A DNA stretch of 64,000 nucleotides from Pseudomonadota bacterium (GCA_018240425.1 JAFEFU010000062.1:23020-87019); one strand, 5' to 3'. Counted from the stretch's first letter, positions 1 through 9,179 are shown. A program made the numbers and translations. Notes: generated by a model not told the origin, from the letters alone.

Positions 1-501
1 GGTGCGGTTCAGCGTCGACATGATCAGCATCCCCCCCGGCCTCAGCAGGCCGCGGCAGGTGGTCACGAACCCCTGGGGGTCGGCGACATGCTCGACGATC
101 TCCATTGCCAGAACCACGTCGAACCCCTCGCCTGCCGCAGCCAGCGCTTCGGCGGTGGTGTGGCGGTAGTCGATGGTCAGGCCCGCCTGACCGGCATGAA
201 GGCGTGCCACCGGGATGTTGGCCTCGGCCGCGTCCGCCCCCATCACCTCGGCCCCGAGCCGCGCCATCGGCTCGGACAGAAGGCCGCCGCCACAGCCGAT
301 GTCGAGAAGACGCAGCCCGGTAAAGGGACGGGGCAGGGTCAGGTCGCGCCCGAACTCGGCGGCGATCTGGCGGGTGATGTAGTCCAGCCGCACCGGGTTC
401 ATCATGTGCAGCGGCTTGAACTTTCCCTCGGTGTCCCACCATTCGGCGGCCATCGCCTCGAACTTGGCGACTTCGGCGGGATCGACGGTATTGAGGCTCA
501 T
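1..501 (-). CDS. ubiG: UbiG, ubiquinone O-methyltransferase (3' end cut off by window edge)
   Basis: SAM-dependent O-methyltransferase of ubiquinone biosynthesis, acting on both hydroxyl positions of the precursor ring. Translated from the complement, the protein begins [18 protein letters not shown], then has the family signature [12 protein letters not shown] and PVRLDYI. The SAM-binding motif [17 protein letters not shown] lies near residues 65-80. [13 protein letters not shown] follows in the expected post-I/motif II region. The reading frame is open to base 1, so the last part of the gene (about one third) lies outside the window. The start at 501 has a GGAAGGA Shine-Dalgarno 7 nt upstream. 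It is divergent from the peptidase gene at 568, with only 66 bp between them for both promoters. Identification is strong despite truncation. Confidence 0.93.
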   Translation of the reverse strand, partial: MSLNTVDPAEVAKFEAMAAEWWDTEGKFKPLHMMNPVRLDYITRQIAAEFGRDLTLPRPFTGLRLLDIGCGGGLLSEPMARLGAEVMGADAAEANIPVARLHAGQAGLTIDYRHTTAEALAAAGEGFDVVLAMEIVEHVADPQGFVTTCRGLLRPGGMLIMSTLNRT

Positions 502-567
502 GGCGGCATCCTTCCGGGGCGCGGGGGCAGGGTGGCGGCCCCCGGCAAAGGCTTATATAGTCGCATC

Positions 568-1536
568 ATGGACCGGATCGCAGGCCAAAAGCGCGCAGGA
601 AACCTTCTTTATCCGCAGATCGAACCCTTCGATCAGCGGATGCTGGCGGTATCGGGCGGCCACCGCATCCATGTCGAACAATGCGGCCACCCCCAGGGCC
701 AGCCGGTCGTGGTCCTGCACGGCGGGCCGGGCGGCGGCTCGTCCCCGGCGATGCGCCGCTATTTCGATCCCGCCCACTACCGGATCATCCTCTTCGACCA
801 GCGCGGTTGCGGCCGATCGCGCCCCCATGCCTCGGTCGAGGCCAACACCACCCTCGATCTCGTCGCCGACATCGAGACGATCCGCCGGACGCTCGGCATC
901 GACCGCTGGGCGGTGTTCGGCGGCAGCTGGGGGGCGACGCTCGCGCTGCTCTACGCCCAGGCCCACCCCGAGCGTGTCACCGGCCTGATCCTGCGCGGCG
1001 TCTTCCTGATGATGGAGCGCGAGCTGGCGTGGTTCTACGGCGGCGGTGCCGGCGACTTCTGGCCCGACCAGTGGCGCGCCTTCAGCGGCATGGTCCCCGA
1101 GGCCGAGCGCGCTGACCTGATCGCCGCCTATCACCGGCGGCTCTTTTCCGGCGACCCGATCGAAGAGGCGCGCTTTGCCCGAGCCTGGGTCGGCTGGGAG
1201 AATGCGCTGGCCTCGATCGAGAACGACGGGGCCACCGGCGACGCGCCCGGCGACTATGCCCGCGCCTTCGCCCGGCTCGAGAACCATTATTTCCTGAACC
1301 GGGGCTTTCTCGACTGCGACGGCCAGATCCTGCGCGACCGGCCGCTGATCGAGCATATCCCCGCGGTGATCGTGCAGGGCCGCTATGACATGATCTGCCC
1401 GCCGCTTTCGGCATGGCGCCTGGCCCAGGGCTGGCGCCGCGCCGACCTGCGCATGGTTCCCGCAGCCGGTCACGCCCTGTCCGAGGCCGGAATCACCGCC
1501 GAACTCTTGCGGGTGATGGACCGGCTCCGGTCCTGA
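568..1536 (+). CDS. pip: Proline iminopeptidase (alpha/beta hydrolase, S33 family)
   Basis: Cytoplasmic exopeptidase that releases N-terminal proline. Of 322 residues, the N-terminus NLLYPQIEPFDQRMLAVSGG is typical of family S33. The oxyanion motif HGGPGGG is at about 51-57, DQRGCGRS at about 78-85, and the nucleophile elbow GGSWG places the catalytic Ser at about 120. GRYDMICPP near 275 supplies the Asp and PAAGHA near 302 the His, so the triad is complete. An in-frame extension back to base 88 exists, but it runs antisense through ubiG and is not credible. ATG 568 gives the usual family length. The small unknown gene at 1557 follows after 20 bp and may be co-transcribed. Confidence 0.9.
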   Translation: MDRIAGQKRAGNLLYPQIEPFDQRMLAVSGGHRIHVEQCGHPQGQPVVVLHGGPGGGSSPAMRRYFDPAHYRIILFDQRGCGRSRPHASVEANTTLDLVADIETIRRTLGIDRWAVFGGSWGATLALLYAQAHPERVTGLILRGVFLMMERELAWFYGGGAGDFWPDQWRAFSGMVPEAERADLIAAYHRRLFSGDPIEEARFARAWVGWENALASIENDGATGDAPGDYARAFARLENHYFLNRGFLDCDGQILRDRPLIEHIPAVIVQGRYDMICPPLSAWRLAQGWRRADLRMVPAAGHALSEAGITAELLRVMDRLRS

Positions 1537-1556
1537 CCCCCCTTCCCGAGGACAAG

Positions 1557-1931
1557 ATGAGCCAGGATCAGACCGGCAAACCGGAGAAAACCAGGCGCCC
1601 GCAGCAGGCCTACACCCTTCTGGTCGAGGTCGGGCGCAAGGAGGGCGACGGCCTGCCCAAGGGCGCGACCGGCGCCGCGCTTCTGTGCTATTCGACCGGC
1701 GTGACCGAGGAAGAGGCGGTGCGCGAATGCGTGGCGGTGCTGAAGCAGGCCGACATGGCACCCCTTGACGTGACCGGCTACGGTACGCTTGACGAGCGCC
1801 TGGCCCAGGGGCACGAGGTGGCCGAGGACGAGCGCGCGTTGATGGCGCAGGCGCTGGCCGACAATGCCGTGGTTGTCGCGCAGGTCACGCCCTTCTTCGG
1901 TGACGACGACCGCGCCCGCACCCTTCACTGA
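1557..1931 (+). CDS. Conserved small cytoplasmic protein of unknown function
   Basis: A 124-residue soluble protein that I cannot assign to a named family. It starts with a charged low-complexity stretch ([17 protein letters not shown]), followed by a compact domain beginning [17 protein letters not shown], with [37 protein letters not shown] in the middle and an acidic helix toward the end. There is no signal peptide and no membrane segment. It lies 20 bp after the iminopeptidase and 13 bp before dapE, so it is probably an operon member. I recall similar unknowns next to dapE in related genomes, but this is memory and not a search. The start ATG 1557 has GAGGA upstream. Confidence 0.75.
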   Translation: MSQDQTGKPEKTRRPQQAYTLLVEVGRKEGDGLPKGATGAALLCYSTGVTEEEAVRECVAVLKQADMAPLDVTGYGTLDERLAQGHEVAEDERALMAQALADNAVVVAQVTPFFGDDDRARTLH

Positions 1932-1944
1932 CCCCGAGGATTCC

Positions 1945-3108
1945 ATGCCCAGCCAAGCGCCCTTCGCCCCCGTCGATCCGGTCGCCCTGACCGCCGACCT
2001 GATCCGCTGCCCCTCGGTCACGCCCGAGGAAGGAGGGGCGCTGCTTCTTCTTGAACGGCTTCTGTCCGGGGCGGGGTTCGAGTGCCGGCGGGTGGATCGC
2101 AACGGCACCCCCAATCTCTTCGCCCGCTGGGGCCGCAAGGGCGCCAACCGCAGCTTCGGCTTCAATGGCCATACCGATGTGGTGCCGGTGGGCGATGCCG
2201 CCCTCTGGAGCCGCGATCCCTTCGGGGGCGAGATCCATGACGGCTGGCTCTGGGGACGAGGCGCCACCGACATGAAGTCCGGGGTCGCGGCCTTTGCCGC
2301 CGCCGCCGTCGATTTCGTCCGCCAGACCCCGCCCGACGGGGCGGTCATCCTGACCATCACCGGCGATGAGGAAGGCGCGGGCACCGACGGCACCACGGCG
2401 CTTCTCGACTGGATGCGCGCCAACGGCGAGGCGATGACCGACTGCCTGGTGGGCGAGCCGACCTGCCCCGAGATCATGGGCGACATGATGAAGATCGGCC
2501 GGCGCGGCTCGCTCACCTGCCGGTTTTCGGCCCAGGGGGTGCAGGGCCATTCCGCCTATCCCCACCGGGCGAAGAACCCGCTTCATGCGCTGGTGCGGCT
2601 GATGGACAATCTCGCCAGCCATGTCCTGGACGAAGGCACCGATCATTTCGACGCCTCGACGCTGGCCATTACCACCATCGACACCGGCAATCCGGCGACG
2701 AACGTGATCCCCGCCCGCGCCCGGGCGACGGTAAACATCCGCTTCAACGATGCCCACAGCCCGCAAAGCCTGACCGACTGGCTGCGCGCCGAGGCCGCCG
2801 AGGTCGAGGCCGCGACCGGCGTTGCGTTCACGCTGGGGATCGAGGTCGCGGGCGACAGTTTCGTGACCCCTCCCGGCCCCTTCACCGACCTCGTGGCCCG
2901 CGCGGTCAGCGCCGAAACCGGGGTGAAGCCGAAACTGTCAACCTCGGGCGGCACCTCGGACGCGCGCTTCGTCAAGGATCATTGCCCGGTGGTGGAGTTC
3001 GGCCTGGTCGGCAAGACCATGCACCAGGTCGACGAGCGGGTCGAGGTGGCGCAGATCGGCCAGCTGAAATCCGTCTATTCCCGCATCCTGCGCGACTATT
3101 TCGCCTGA
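1945..3108 (+). CDS. dapE: Succinyl-diaminopimelate desuccinylase
   Basis: Hydrolyses N-succinyl-LL-diaminopimelate to LL-diaminopimelate and succinate in lysine and peptidoglycan-precursor synthesis. It is a dinuclear zinc M20 peptidase of 387 residues. Metal ligands are visible: FNGHTDVVP (His 76, catalytic Asp 78), [10 protein letters not shown] (bridging Asp 109), TGDEEG (general-base Glu and Glu ligand, about 142-143), VGEPT, and a C-terminal [10 protein letters not shown] with the final His ligand. Region [10 protein letters not shown] to [12 protein letters not shown] is the dimerisation lid. Start ATG 1945 follows GAGGA by 4 nt and excludes a longer in-frame extension into the preceding gene. 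dapB lies in this window at 23.4 kb, separate from it. Confidence 0.95.
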   Translation: MPSQAPFAPVDPVALTADLIRCPSVTPEEGGALLLLERLLSGAGFECRRVDRNGTPNLFARWGRKGANRSFGFNGHTDVVPVGDAALWSRDPFGGEIHDGWLWGRGATDMKSGVAAFAAAAVDFVRQTPPDGAVILTITGDEEGAGTDGTTALLDWMRANGEAMTDCLVGEPTCPEIMGDMMKIGRRGSLTCRFSAQGVQGHSAYPHRAKNPLHALVRLMDNLASHVLDEGTDHFDASTLAITTIDTGNPATNVIPARARATVNIRFNDAHSPQSLTDWLRAEAAEVEAATGVAFTLGIEVAGDSFVTPPGPFTDLVARAVSAETGVKPKLSTSGGTSDARFVKDHCPVVEFGLVGKTMHQVDERVEVAQIGQLKSVYSRILRDYFA

Positions 3109-3143
3109 GGCCGGAGCGCCCGCGAAGGTGGCTGCCAAAAGAA

Positions 3144-3168
3144 AACGGACCCGGAAACCGGGTCCGTT
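3144..3168. terminator. Bidirectional rho-independent terminator
   Basis: A perfect 11-bp stem (AACGGACCCGG / CCGGGTCCGTT) with an AAA loop sits between convergent dapE and the VPLPA-CTERM gene. On the minus strand it is followed by a T-rich run (TTTTC), and on the plus strand by ATT. It therefore probably terminates mainly the minus-strand gene and partly dapE. Confidence 0.85.
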
Positions 3169-3197
3169 ATTCGTGGTGTCGGCGTGACGAAGCGGGA

Positions 3198-3887
3198 TCA
3201 GGCCCGCTTGCGGCGGGCGAGCGCGCCCAGCCCGCCAAGGCCCGCCATCAGCATCAGCCCCGCCGCCGGCAGCGGCACCGGCGCCACCGAAACCGAGGCC
3301 AGCGCCCCGTCGGCCGCGCCCTGCAGGTCGTTGGTCAGGCCCATGTAGATGGTGATCGACCTGGTCTTGGTCCCGAGCGTCGACAGGGCCGCATAACCGG
3401 CGCGGAAGGTCTTGCCGGGGATGTTGGCCAGATCGGTCGCTGCCACCGAGAAGATCGTGCCGTCGGTCAGCTTGGCAAAGCCGACTTCGCCGGGCGCGCC
3501 GGTCTTGCGCTGGTTGTAGAGGTCAAGGAACGAGATGCCGGTGAACAGGACCGGCTTGGCGAAGGTGATCGTCACCGCCTCCATCCCGGCCGCGATGCTG
3601 GTGATCTCGTCATCGTTGCGCTGCTTGTCAAATTTGCTGCGCACCCCGTAGCCGTCGGTCTGGAAGGCGAGGCCGGTCCCCGCCAGCGACGCCAGCGAAT
3701 CCTGCCCGTCGAACTTCTGCGCATTGTTCAGCGTGCCGACGTTCGAGGTCATCGCCCAGGACGTGCCGGCGATGGTGCCGGTGGTGCCGGTCTTGAATGC
3801 GGTGAAGTCGATGGTCGCCGCCGAGGCCGGCAAGGCAACCGATGTCAGCAGCGCCGCGACCACAAATCCCTTTGTCATTTTCGTCAT
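3198..3887 (-). CDS. Secreted VPLPA-CTERM sorting-domain protein
   Basis: A 229-residue exported protein. The N-terminus MTKMTKGFVVAALLTSVALPASA is a clear Sec signal peptide cut after ASA. The C-terminus carries the tripartite sorting tail: VPLPAAGL motif, a hydrophobic helix rich in Leu/Gly/Met, and a basic cluster ARRKRA. This is the VPLPA variant of PEP-CTERM signals, processed by an exosortase (XrtD type is my recollection) that is not in this window. The middle (about residues 24-195) is a beta-rich domain with TIDFTAF and VTITFAKPVLFTGISFLDLYN, resembling the adhesin or matrix-type ectodomains of such proteins, without recognised catalytic residues. ATG 3887 is preferred because AGGGACAGGG precedes it. 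Its function is unknown; a surface or extracellular-matrix role is inferred. Confidence 0.85.
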   Translation of the reverse strand: MTKMTKGFVVAALLTSVALPASAATIDFTAFKTGTTGTIAGTSWAMTSNVGTLNNAQKFDGQDSLASLAGTGLAFQTDGYGVRSKFDKQRNDDEITSIAAGMEAVTITFAKPVLFTGISFLDLYNQRKTGAPGEVGFAKLTDGTIFSVAATDLANIPGKTFRAGYAALSTLGTKTRSITIYMGLTNDLQGAADGALASVSVAPVPLPAAGLMLMAGLGGLGALARRKRA

Positions 3888-3928
3888 ACCCTGTCCCTGC
3901 GAGTCAAAACACAATTCACCCTGCCCCC

Positions 3929-3956
3929 AAAATACCACTCAGCCGCCCGAATTCAA
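3929..3956 (-). promoter_or_regulatory. Candidate sigma-70-type promoter of the VPLPA-CTERM gene
   Basis: On the minus strand TTGAAT is followed after 16 nt by TATTTT. The downstream leader to the ATG at 3887 is about 35 nt. The surrounding 3890-4030 segment is noticeably AT-richer than the coding sequence. This is a pattern match only. Confidence 0.35.
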
Positions 3957-4158
3957 TCGTCTTTATGCCGCAATTTTGCCACTGTCCCTTTTTCGTCAAC
4001 GGTCACGGCAAATCTGTGTCATCCTTCCGCGATTGGCTCGCCTTGGCGCGACAATCACGCCGAATCACCGTTTCGTGAAGCGCGCCACGGCCGCCGTAAG
4101 CGCCCGGATTGTCGCCATTTCCACATGACGGCCCCGTCGCGCCATGCTACGGCGGGGC

Positions 4159-6411
4159 ATGGCACGCATTCCCTCACGAGATGAAATCCTGCAATGGGTC
4201 GCCGAGAATCCCGGCCAGGCGGCCCGCCGCGACATCGCCAAGGCCTTTGGCCTGAAGGGCGCCGAGCGGATCGAGTTGAAGCGGATTTTGAAGGAGATGG
4301 AAGGCGACGGCGCCCTTGAACGGCGGCGCAAGACCGTCCGCGAGACAGGGGATCTGCCTCCGGTCGCCGTTCTGGTGATCGACCGCCCCGACCGCGACGG
4401 CGATCTCTTCGCCCGCCTGCTTGACTGGCAGGGCGAGGGCCCGGCGCCGCGCATCCTCTATCTGGCGCGAAAGGCCGACGCGGCGCTTGCGGCAGGCGAC
4501 CGCATCCTTGCCCGCCTTGCCCCGGTGAAGGCCCCGGACCATCAGTACGAGGCCCGCCTGATCCGCAAGATCGGCACCAACCCGGTCCGCATCCTCGGAC
4601 TGTTCCGCAAGACGGCCGAGGGCGGGCGCATCCTCCCGGTGGACAAGGGTGCCGACAAGGAATGGCTGGTCGCCGCCGACGCCACCCAGGGGGCCCGCGA
4701 CGGCGAACTGGTCGAGGCCGAGCTGGCGGGGCCCAAGGCCCGCCTTGGCCTGCCGCGCGCCCGCATCGTCGAGCGGCTGGGCGATCCCGGCGCCCCGCGC
4801 GCCGTGTCGCTGATCGCCATCCACCAGCACGGCATCCCCGACCATTTCCCCGACGCCGCCATCGCCGAGGCCGACGCGATGGCCGCCGCCCCCCTGGGCG
4901 CGCGCGAAGATCTGCGCGGCCTTCCCTTCCTGACCATCGACCCCGCCGACGCCCGTGACCGCGACGATGCCGTTCATGCCCACCCCGACGACGACCCGGC
5001 CAATCCCGGCGGCCATATTCTCTGGGTGGCGATCGCCGATGTCGCCCATTACGTCACCCCGCAGTCGGCGCTGGACCGCGAGGCGCGCAACCGCGGCAAT
5101 TCCACCTATTTCCCCGACCGGGTGGTGCCGATGCTGCCCGACCGGCTGTCGAACGATCTCTGTTCCCTGCATGAAAACGCCGACCGGCCGGTGCTGGCGG
5201 TCTGCATGATTCTCGACGCCCGCGGCCAGAAGCGCAGCCACCGCTTCACCCGTGCCCTGATCCGTTCCGCCGCGGCACTGGCCTACGAGGAGGTGCAGGC
5301 GACGCGAGACGGCGCGCCCAACCCCCGCACCCTGCCGCTCGCGGACCAGATCGGCGCGCTTTATGCCGCCTACGAGGCGCTGAAGCAGGCCCGCGACGCC
5401 CGCCAGCCCCTTGACCTCGACCTGCCCGAGCGGCGGATCGAACTGTCGCCCGAGGGCCGCGTCACCTCGGTCGCCTTCAAGGAGCGGCTTGACGCCCACC
5501 GGCTGATCGAAGAGGCGATGATCCTCGCCAATGTCTCGGCGGCGGAGGAACTGATCCGCCTGCGCCGGCCGCTGTTGTTCCGCGTGCACGAGGAGCCCAG
5601 CCCCGAAAAGATCGACGCCCTGCGCGAGACCGCCGAGGCCGCGGGCTTCACCCTGGCGAAGGGCCAGGTGCTGAAAACCTCGTCCCTCAACCGGCTTCTG
5701 GCCCAGTCGCAGGGCACCGAGTTCGACGAGCTGATGAACGTCACCATGCTGCGCGCCATGACCCAGGCCTATTACAACCCGCAGAACTTCGGCCATTTCG
5801 GTCTGGCGCTGACCAATTACGCGCATTTCACCTCGCCCATCCGCCGCTATTCCGACCTGATCGTGCACCGGGCGCTGATCTCGGGGCACGGCTGGGGCAA
5901 GGACGGGCTGTCGGTCGCCGACATCGAGATGCTGGACGAGACCGCCCAGCAGATCTCGGATACCGAGCGGCGCAGCATGGCGGCCGAGCGTGACACGACC
6001 GACCGCTATCTTGCCGCCTACCTCGCCGACCGGGTGGGGGCCGAGTTCTCGGGCCGCATCAGCGGCGTCGCCCGGTTCGGCCTGTTCGTGCGGCTGGACG
6101 AGACCGGCGCCGACGGGCTGGTGCCCATACGCAGCCTGGGGCGCGAGTTCTTCCATTTCGACGCCGACAGCCAGTCCCTGACCGGAGCCGATACCGGCAC
6201 CGTGATCCGGCTGGGCCAGCGCGTCACCGTGCGGCTGGCCGAAGCGGTGCCGGTGACGGGCGGGCTGATGCTGGAACTCTTGGAGATCGAGGGCGGAGCC
6301 ATGCCCGGCGGGCCTGCCGCGCGGCCTGGGCGGCGGCTGCCGCGCAAGCCGGGTCTGGCCAAGGCCAAGGCCGCGAAACTCAAGCGCAAGGTCGAGCGGC
6401 GTCGGCGCTGA
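4159..6411 (+). CDS. rnr: Ribonuclease R
   Basis: Processive 3'-5' exoribonuclease of the RNB family, degrading structured RNA. It has 750 residues, normal for the family. The N-terminal winged-helix region contains ENPGQAARRDIAKAFGLKG, then come cold-shock-like domains. The RNB catalytic block has FLTIDPADARDRDDAVHA (the acidic metal-binding cluster, about residues 255-270) and VAIADVAHYV. Further on are NSTYFPDRVVPMLP, LCSLHENADR, and AHFTSPIRRYSDLIVHR. An S1 domain follows (EFSGRISGVARFGLFVRL, VPIRSL), then a basic lysine/arginine tail. Start ATG 4159 gives the familiar beginning MARIPSRDEILQW. ATG 4144, five codons upstream, is the alternative. Gene is apparently monocistronic. Confidence 0.94.
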   Translation: MARIPSRDEILQWVAENPGQAARRDIAKAFGLKGAERIELKRILKEMEGDGALERRRKTVRETGDLPPVAVLVIDRPDRDGDLFARLLDWQGEGPAPRILYLARKADAALAAGDRILARLAPVKAPDHQYEARLIRKIGTNPVRILGLFRKTAEGGRILPVDKGADKEWLVAADATQGARDGELVEAELAGPKARLGLPRARIVERLGDPGAPRAVSLIAIHQHGIPDHFPDAAIAEADAMAAAPLGAREDLRGLPFLTIDPADARDRDDAVHAHPDDDPANPGGHILWVAIADVAHYVTPQSALDREARNRGNSTYFPDRVVPMLPDRLSNDLCSLHENADRPVLAVCMILDARGQKRSHRFTRALIRSAAALAYEEVQATRDGAPNPRTLPLADQIGALYAAYEALKQARDARQPLDLDLPERRIELSPEGRVTSVAFKERLDAHRLIEEAMILANVSAAEELIRLRRPLLFRVHEEPSPEKIDALRETAEAAGFTLAKGQVLKTSSLNRLLAQSQGTEFDELMNVTMLRAMTQAYYNPQNFGHFGLALTNYAHFTSPIRRYSDLIVHRALISGHGWGKDGLSVADIEMLDETAQQISDTERRSMAAERDTTDRYLAAYLADRVGAEFSGRISGVARFGLFVRLDETGADGLVPIRSLGREFFHFDADSQSLTGADTGTVIRLGQRVTVRLAEAVPVTGGLMLELLEIEGGAMPGGPAARPGRRLPRKPGLAKAKAAKLKRKVERRRR

Positions 6412-6492
6412 GCCGCCGCCGGCGCGCGCGGTTCTTTCCTGGCGTGTCAAAGCCCGCTAGGGTTCGCCGAAAGAGCAACAGGCGGTTTCCCC

Positions 6493-7749
6493 ATGCGTTC
6501 CCATCTGGCCGGTCTGGTCCTGGCATTTGCCGGCGGCGAAGCCCTGGCGGTCAATCCGGCCCCGCCGCCGCCACTGGCAGGACATCAGATGACCGACGGA
6601 CCCGAGCATATTTTCACCGCAGGCTCCGAAGCCGGATTCGAGCACTGGCTGGATGGCTTCCGCGCCCGCGCCAGGGCGCACGGGATCAGTGCCGCGGTCA
6701 TCCGGGCGGCGTTCGCCCATGTGGCCTATGACCCGGCGGTGATCGAGAAGGACCGCAACCAGGGTGAATTCGTCAAGCCGATCTGGGAATATCTCGACCG
6801 GGCGGTGTCTGACGAACGGGTGGCCAACGGCCGCGCCGCGCTGAAGCGTCATGCCCGGCTGCTGGAGCGGATCGAGGCCACCTATGGCGTCGACAAGGAA
6901 GTGGTGGTCGCGGTCTGGGGGCTGGAAAGTTCCTATGGCGAGAACCGGGGCAACCTGCCCCTGGTGCAGTCGCTGGCCACCCTGGCTTATGACGGCCGGC
7001 GCGGGGCCTTCTTCGAACAGCAGCTGATCGCGGCATTGAAGATCATCCAGGCCGGCAATGTCCGGCCCGAGGACATGACCGGAAGCTGGGCGGGCGCAAT
7101 GGGCCATACCCAGTTCATCCCGACCTCCTACCTTGCCTTCGCCGTCGATTTCACCGGCGACGGGCGGCGCGACATCTGGTCGGACGATCCGGCGGACGCG
7201 CTGGCCTCGACCGCGTCCTATCTGGCCCGATCGGGCTGGAAGGTCGGGCGCCGCTGGGGGGTCGAGGTGCAACTGCCCGCCAATTTCGACCTGGGCCTGG
7301 CCGGTCATGGCCACCACAAGTCGGCGGCGGACTGGGCGGCGCTCGGCGTGCGCGGCATGGACGGACGGCCTGTGGCCGAGCCGGGGCCGGCCTCGATCCT
7401 GCTGCCGGCTGGCGCGCGCGGCGCGGCCTTCATGATCTTTCCTAATTTTCGGGCAATCGAGAAGTACAACGCCGCCGATGCCTATGTGATCGCCGTGGGT
7501 CACCTGTCCGACCGGCTGAAGGGCGGCGGGCCGATCGTGGCCGGCTGGCCGCGCGACGACCGTGCCCTTTACCTGGCCGAGCGGCGGGAATTGCAGGAAC
7601 GGCTGACAGCGGCGGGGTTCGACACCGGCGGTGCCGATGGCCGGATCGGCCCCAGGACCATCGCCGCGATCCGGGCCTTCCAGCGCAGCATCGGCGAGCG
7701 GCCCGACGGTTACGCGAGCCTCGACATCCTCAAGCGGCTGCGCGGCTGA
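6493..7749 (+). CDS. Lytic murein transglycosylase (MltB family) with peptidoglycan-binding domain
   Basis: Periplasmic enzyme that cleaves glycan strands of murein to 1,6-anhydro products. It has 418 residues. A weak N-terminal signal sequence (RSHLAGLVLAFAGGEALA) is followed by the SLT_2/MltB catalytic domain, about residues 45-335. This domain contains VVAVWGLESSYGENRG, with the catalytic Glu at about 145, and GSWAGAMGHTQFIPTSYLAFAVDFTGDGRRDIWSD, typical of the family. The C-terminal 65 residues (RRELQERLTAAGFDTGGADGRIGPRTIAAIRAFQ) form a PG_binding_1 domain. There is no lipobox, so it is probably soluble periplasmic, unlike E. coli MltB. It follows rnr by 81 bp. Confidence 0.9.
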   Translation: MRSHLAGLVLAFAGGEALAVNPAPPPPLAGHQMTDGPEHIFTAGSEAGFEHWLDGFRARARAHGISAAVIRAAFAHVAYDPAVIEKDRNQGEFVKPIWEYLDRAVSDERVANGRAALKRHARLLERIEATYGVDKEVVVAVWGLESSYGENRGNLPLVQSLATLAYDGRRGAFFEQQLIAALKIIQAGNVRPEDMTGSWAGAMGHTQFIPTSYLAFAVDFTGDGRRDIWSDDPADALASTASYLARSGWKVGRRWGVEVQLPANFDLGLAGHGHHKSAADWAALGVRGMDGRPVAEPGPASILLPAGARGAAFMIFPNFRAIEKYNAADAYVIAVGHLSDRLKGGGPIVAGWPRDDRALYLAERRELQERLTAAGFDTGGADGRIGPRTIAAIRAFQRSIGERPDGYASLDILKRLRG

Positions 7750-7774
7750 AGGCAGCCCCCGCGCTTTCGGGACG

Positions 7775-7811
7775 CTTTGGCCGGGATGAAAGTCTATCAA
7801 CCCGGCCAAAG
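7775..7811. terminator. Inverted repeat between convergent genes, probable terminator
   Basis: A perfect 11-bp inverted repeat (CTTTGGCCGGG / CCCGGCCAAAG) with a 15-nt loop lies between the ends of the transglycosylase and gabT genes. Neither side has a long T-run, so termination would be inefficient or Rho-assisted. An mRNA 3'-stabiliser role is also possible. Confidence 0.6.
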
Positions 7812-7830
7812 GAGTATGTGCGCGACGACC

Positions 7831-9108
7831 TCAGGCGGCGCGCGCCGCCCGGATCGCCTCGTCCAACTTGCCGAGCGCCTCGGTGAACACGCCATCCTGG
7901 ATGGTCAGCGGCGACAGGAAGCGGATGACGTTGCCATGCACGCCGCAGGTCAGCAGCAGAAGGCCGCGCGCCAGCGCCTCGACCCGCACCCGATTGGCGA
8001 AGTCGGCCGAGGGCTTGCCGGTTTTGGCGTCCTTGAACTCGACCGCGTTCATGAAGCCGGGGCCGCGGATGTCCGCGATTTCCGGTACCTCGTCGCGCAG
8101 CATCTCGAGATGCTGCTTGAGGCGCGAACCAAGCTGGTTGGCGCGGTCGCAAAGCCCTTCTTCCTCGATGACATCCAGAACCGCATTTGCCGCCGCGATC
8201 CCGATGGGCGAGCCGCCATAGGTGCCGCCCAGCCCGCCGGGGCCGGGGGCGTCCATGATCTCGGCCCGGCCGGTGACGGCGGCGAGCGGGAAGCCGCCGG
8301 CAAGCGCCTTGGCCATCGTCATCAGGTCGGGCTGCACCTCGTGATGTTCCATCGCGAACATCTTGCCGGTCCGGGCAAAGCCGGTCTGCACCTCGTCGGC
8401 GATGAGAAGGATCCCGTGTTCGTCGCAGATCGCGCGCAGCGCCTTGAAGAACTCGCGCGGCGCCTCGTAGAAGCCGCCTTCGCCCTGCACGGGTTCGAGG
8501 ATGATCGCCGCGACCCGCTTGGGGTCGACATCGGCCTTGAAGAGATAGTTCAGCGTGTCCAGCGACTGTTCGACCGAAACGCCATGCAGCGGCACCGGGA
8601 AGGGCACATGGAACACGTCGTTCGGCATGGCGCCGAAGCCGACCTTGTAGGGCACGACCTTGCCGGTCAGCGCCATGCCCATGAAGGTGCGGCCGTGGAA
8701 GGCGCCGGTAAAGGCGATCACCGCCTGCCGGCCGGTGGCGGCACGGGCGATCTTGATGGCGTTCTCGACCGCCTCGGCGCCGGTGGTGACGAAGATCGAC
8801 TTCTTTTCGCCCTTGATCGGCACCATCGCGTTCAGCCGTTCGGCCAGTCGCACATAATTCTCATAGGGAACGACCTGGTGGCAGGTGTGGGTGAAATGGT
8901 CGATCTGGTCCTTGACCGCCGCGACCACCTTGGGGTGGCGATGGCCGGTGTTCACCACCGCGATCCCGGCGGCGAAGTCGATATAGCGGTTGCCTTCCTT
9001 GTCCCAGATCTCGGCGTTCTCGGCCTTGTCCACATAGATCTGCGTCATCACTCCGACACCGCGCGACATGGCGGCCTTGCGGCGGGCTTCGATTTCGGCG
9101 TTCTTCAT
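7831..9108 (-). CDS. gabT: 4-aminobutyrate (omega-amino acid) aminotransferase
   Basis: PLP-dependent class III aminotransferase transferring the amino group of GABA or related omega-amino acids to 2-oxoglutarate. It has 425 residues, family-typical. Visible motifs: YIDFAAGIAVVNTGHRHPKV at the N-terminus, VTTGAEAVENAIKIARA, AFHGRTFMGMALTGK, EPVQGEGGF, LLIADEVQTGFARTGKMFAMEHH. The PLP-binding lysine is in LMTMAKALAGGFPLAAVTG and is followed by GGTYGGSPIGIAAANAVL. It is transcribed divergently from an XRE-cupin regulator whose domain layout resembles PuuR-type regulators, which fits control by polyamine or GABA. No succinate-semialdehyde dehydrogenase gene is adjacent in this window. Confidence 0.9.
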   Translation of the reverse strand: MKNAEIEARRKAAMSRGVGVMTQIYVDKAENAEIWDKEGNRYIDFAAGIAVVNTGHRHPKVVAAVKDQIDHFTHTCHQVVPYENYVRLAERLNAMVPIKGEKKSIFVTTGAEAVENAIKIARAATGRQAVIAFTGAFHGRTFMGMALTGKVVPYKVGFGAMPNDVFHVPFPVPLHGVSVEQSLDTLNYLFKADVDPKRVAAIILEPVQGEGGFYEAPREFFKALRAICDEHGILLIADEVQTGFARTGKMFAMEHHEVQPDLMTMAKALAGGFPLAAVTGRAEIMDAPGPGGLGGTYGGSPIGIAAANAVLDVIEEEGLCDRANQLGSRLKQHLEMLRDEVPEIADIRGPGFMNAVEFKDAKTGKPSADFANRVRVEALARGLLLLTCGVHGNVIRFLSPLTIQDGVFTEALGKLDEAIRAARAA

Positions 9109-9149
9109 CGGCGATCCCCCAAGCTGGCCCCGCGAGAGCAGACAGGCCG

Positions 9150-9179
9150 TTGCGAATTTTGCTCAATATCATATATACT
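9150..9179 (+). promoter_or_regulatory. Candidate promoter of the XRE-cupin regulator gene
   Basis: TTGCGA is separated by 18 nt from TATACT within an AT-rich intergenic segment. The predicted start would lie inside the dyad at 9180-9204, consistent with autorepression. Pattern match only. Confidence 0.4.

Noticed and set aside
88..567. N-terminal extension of the iminopeptidase back to base 88
   Set aside because: It is antisense to ubiG; the family N-terminus begins near 568.
3990..4010. A TGGC...GC pattern upstream of the VPLPA-CTERM gene resembling a sigma-54 promoter
   Set aside because: The -12 element lacks the TTGC core, so the match is too weak, even though PEP-CTERM genes are sometimes sigma-54 controlled.
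4174..6450. A 758-codon minus-strand open frame opposite rnr
   Set aside because: Antisense shadow of RNase R; no recognisable domain and no ribosome-binding site.
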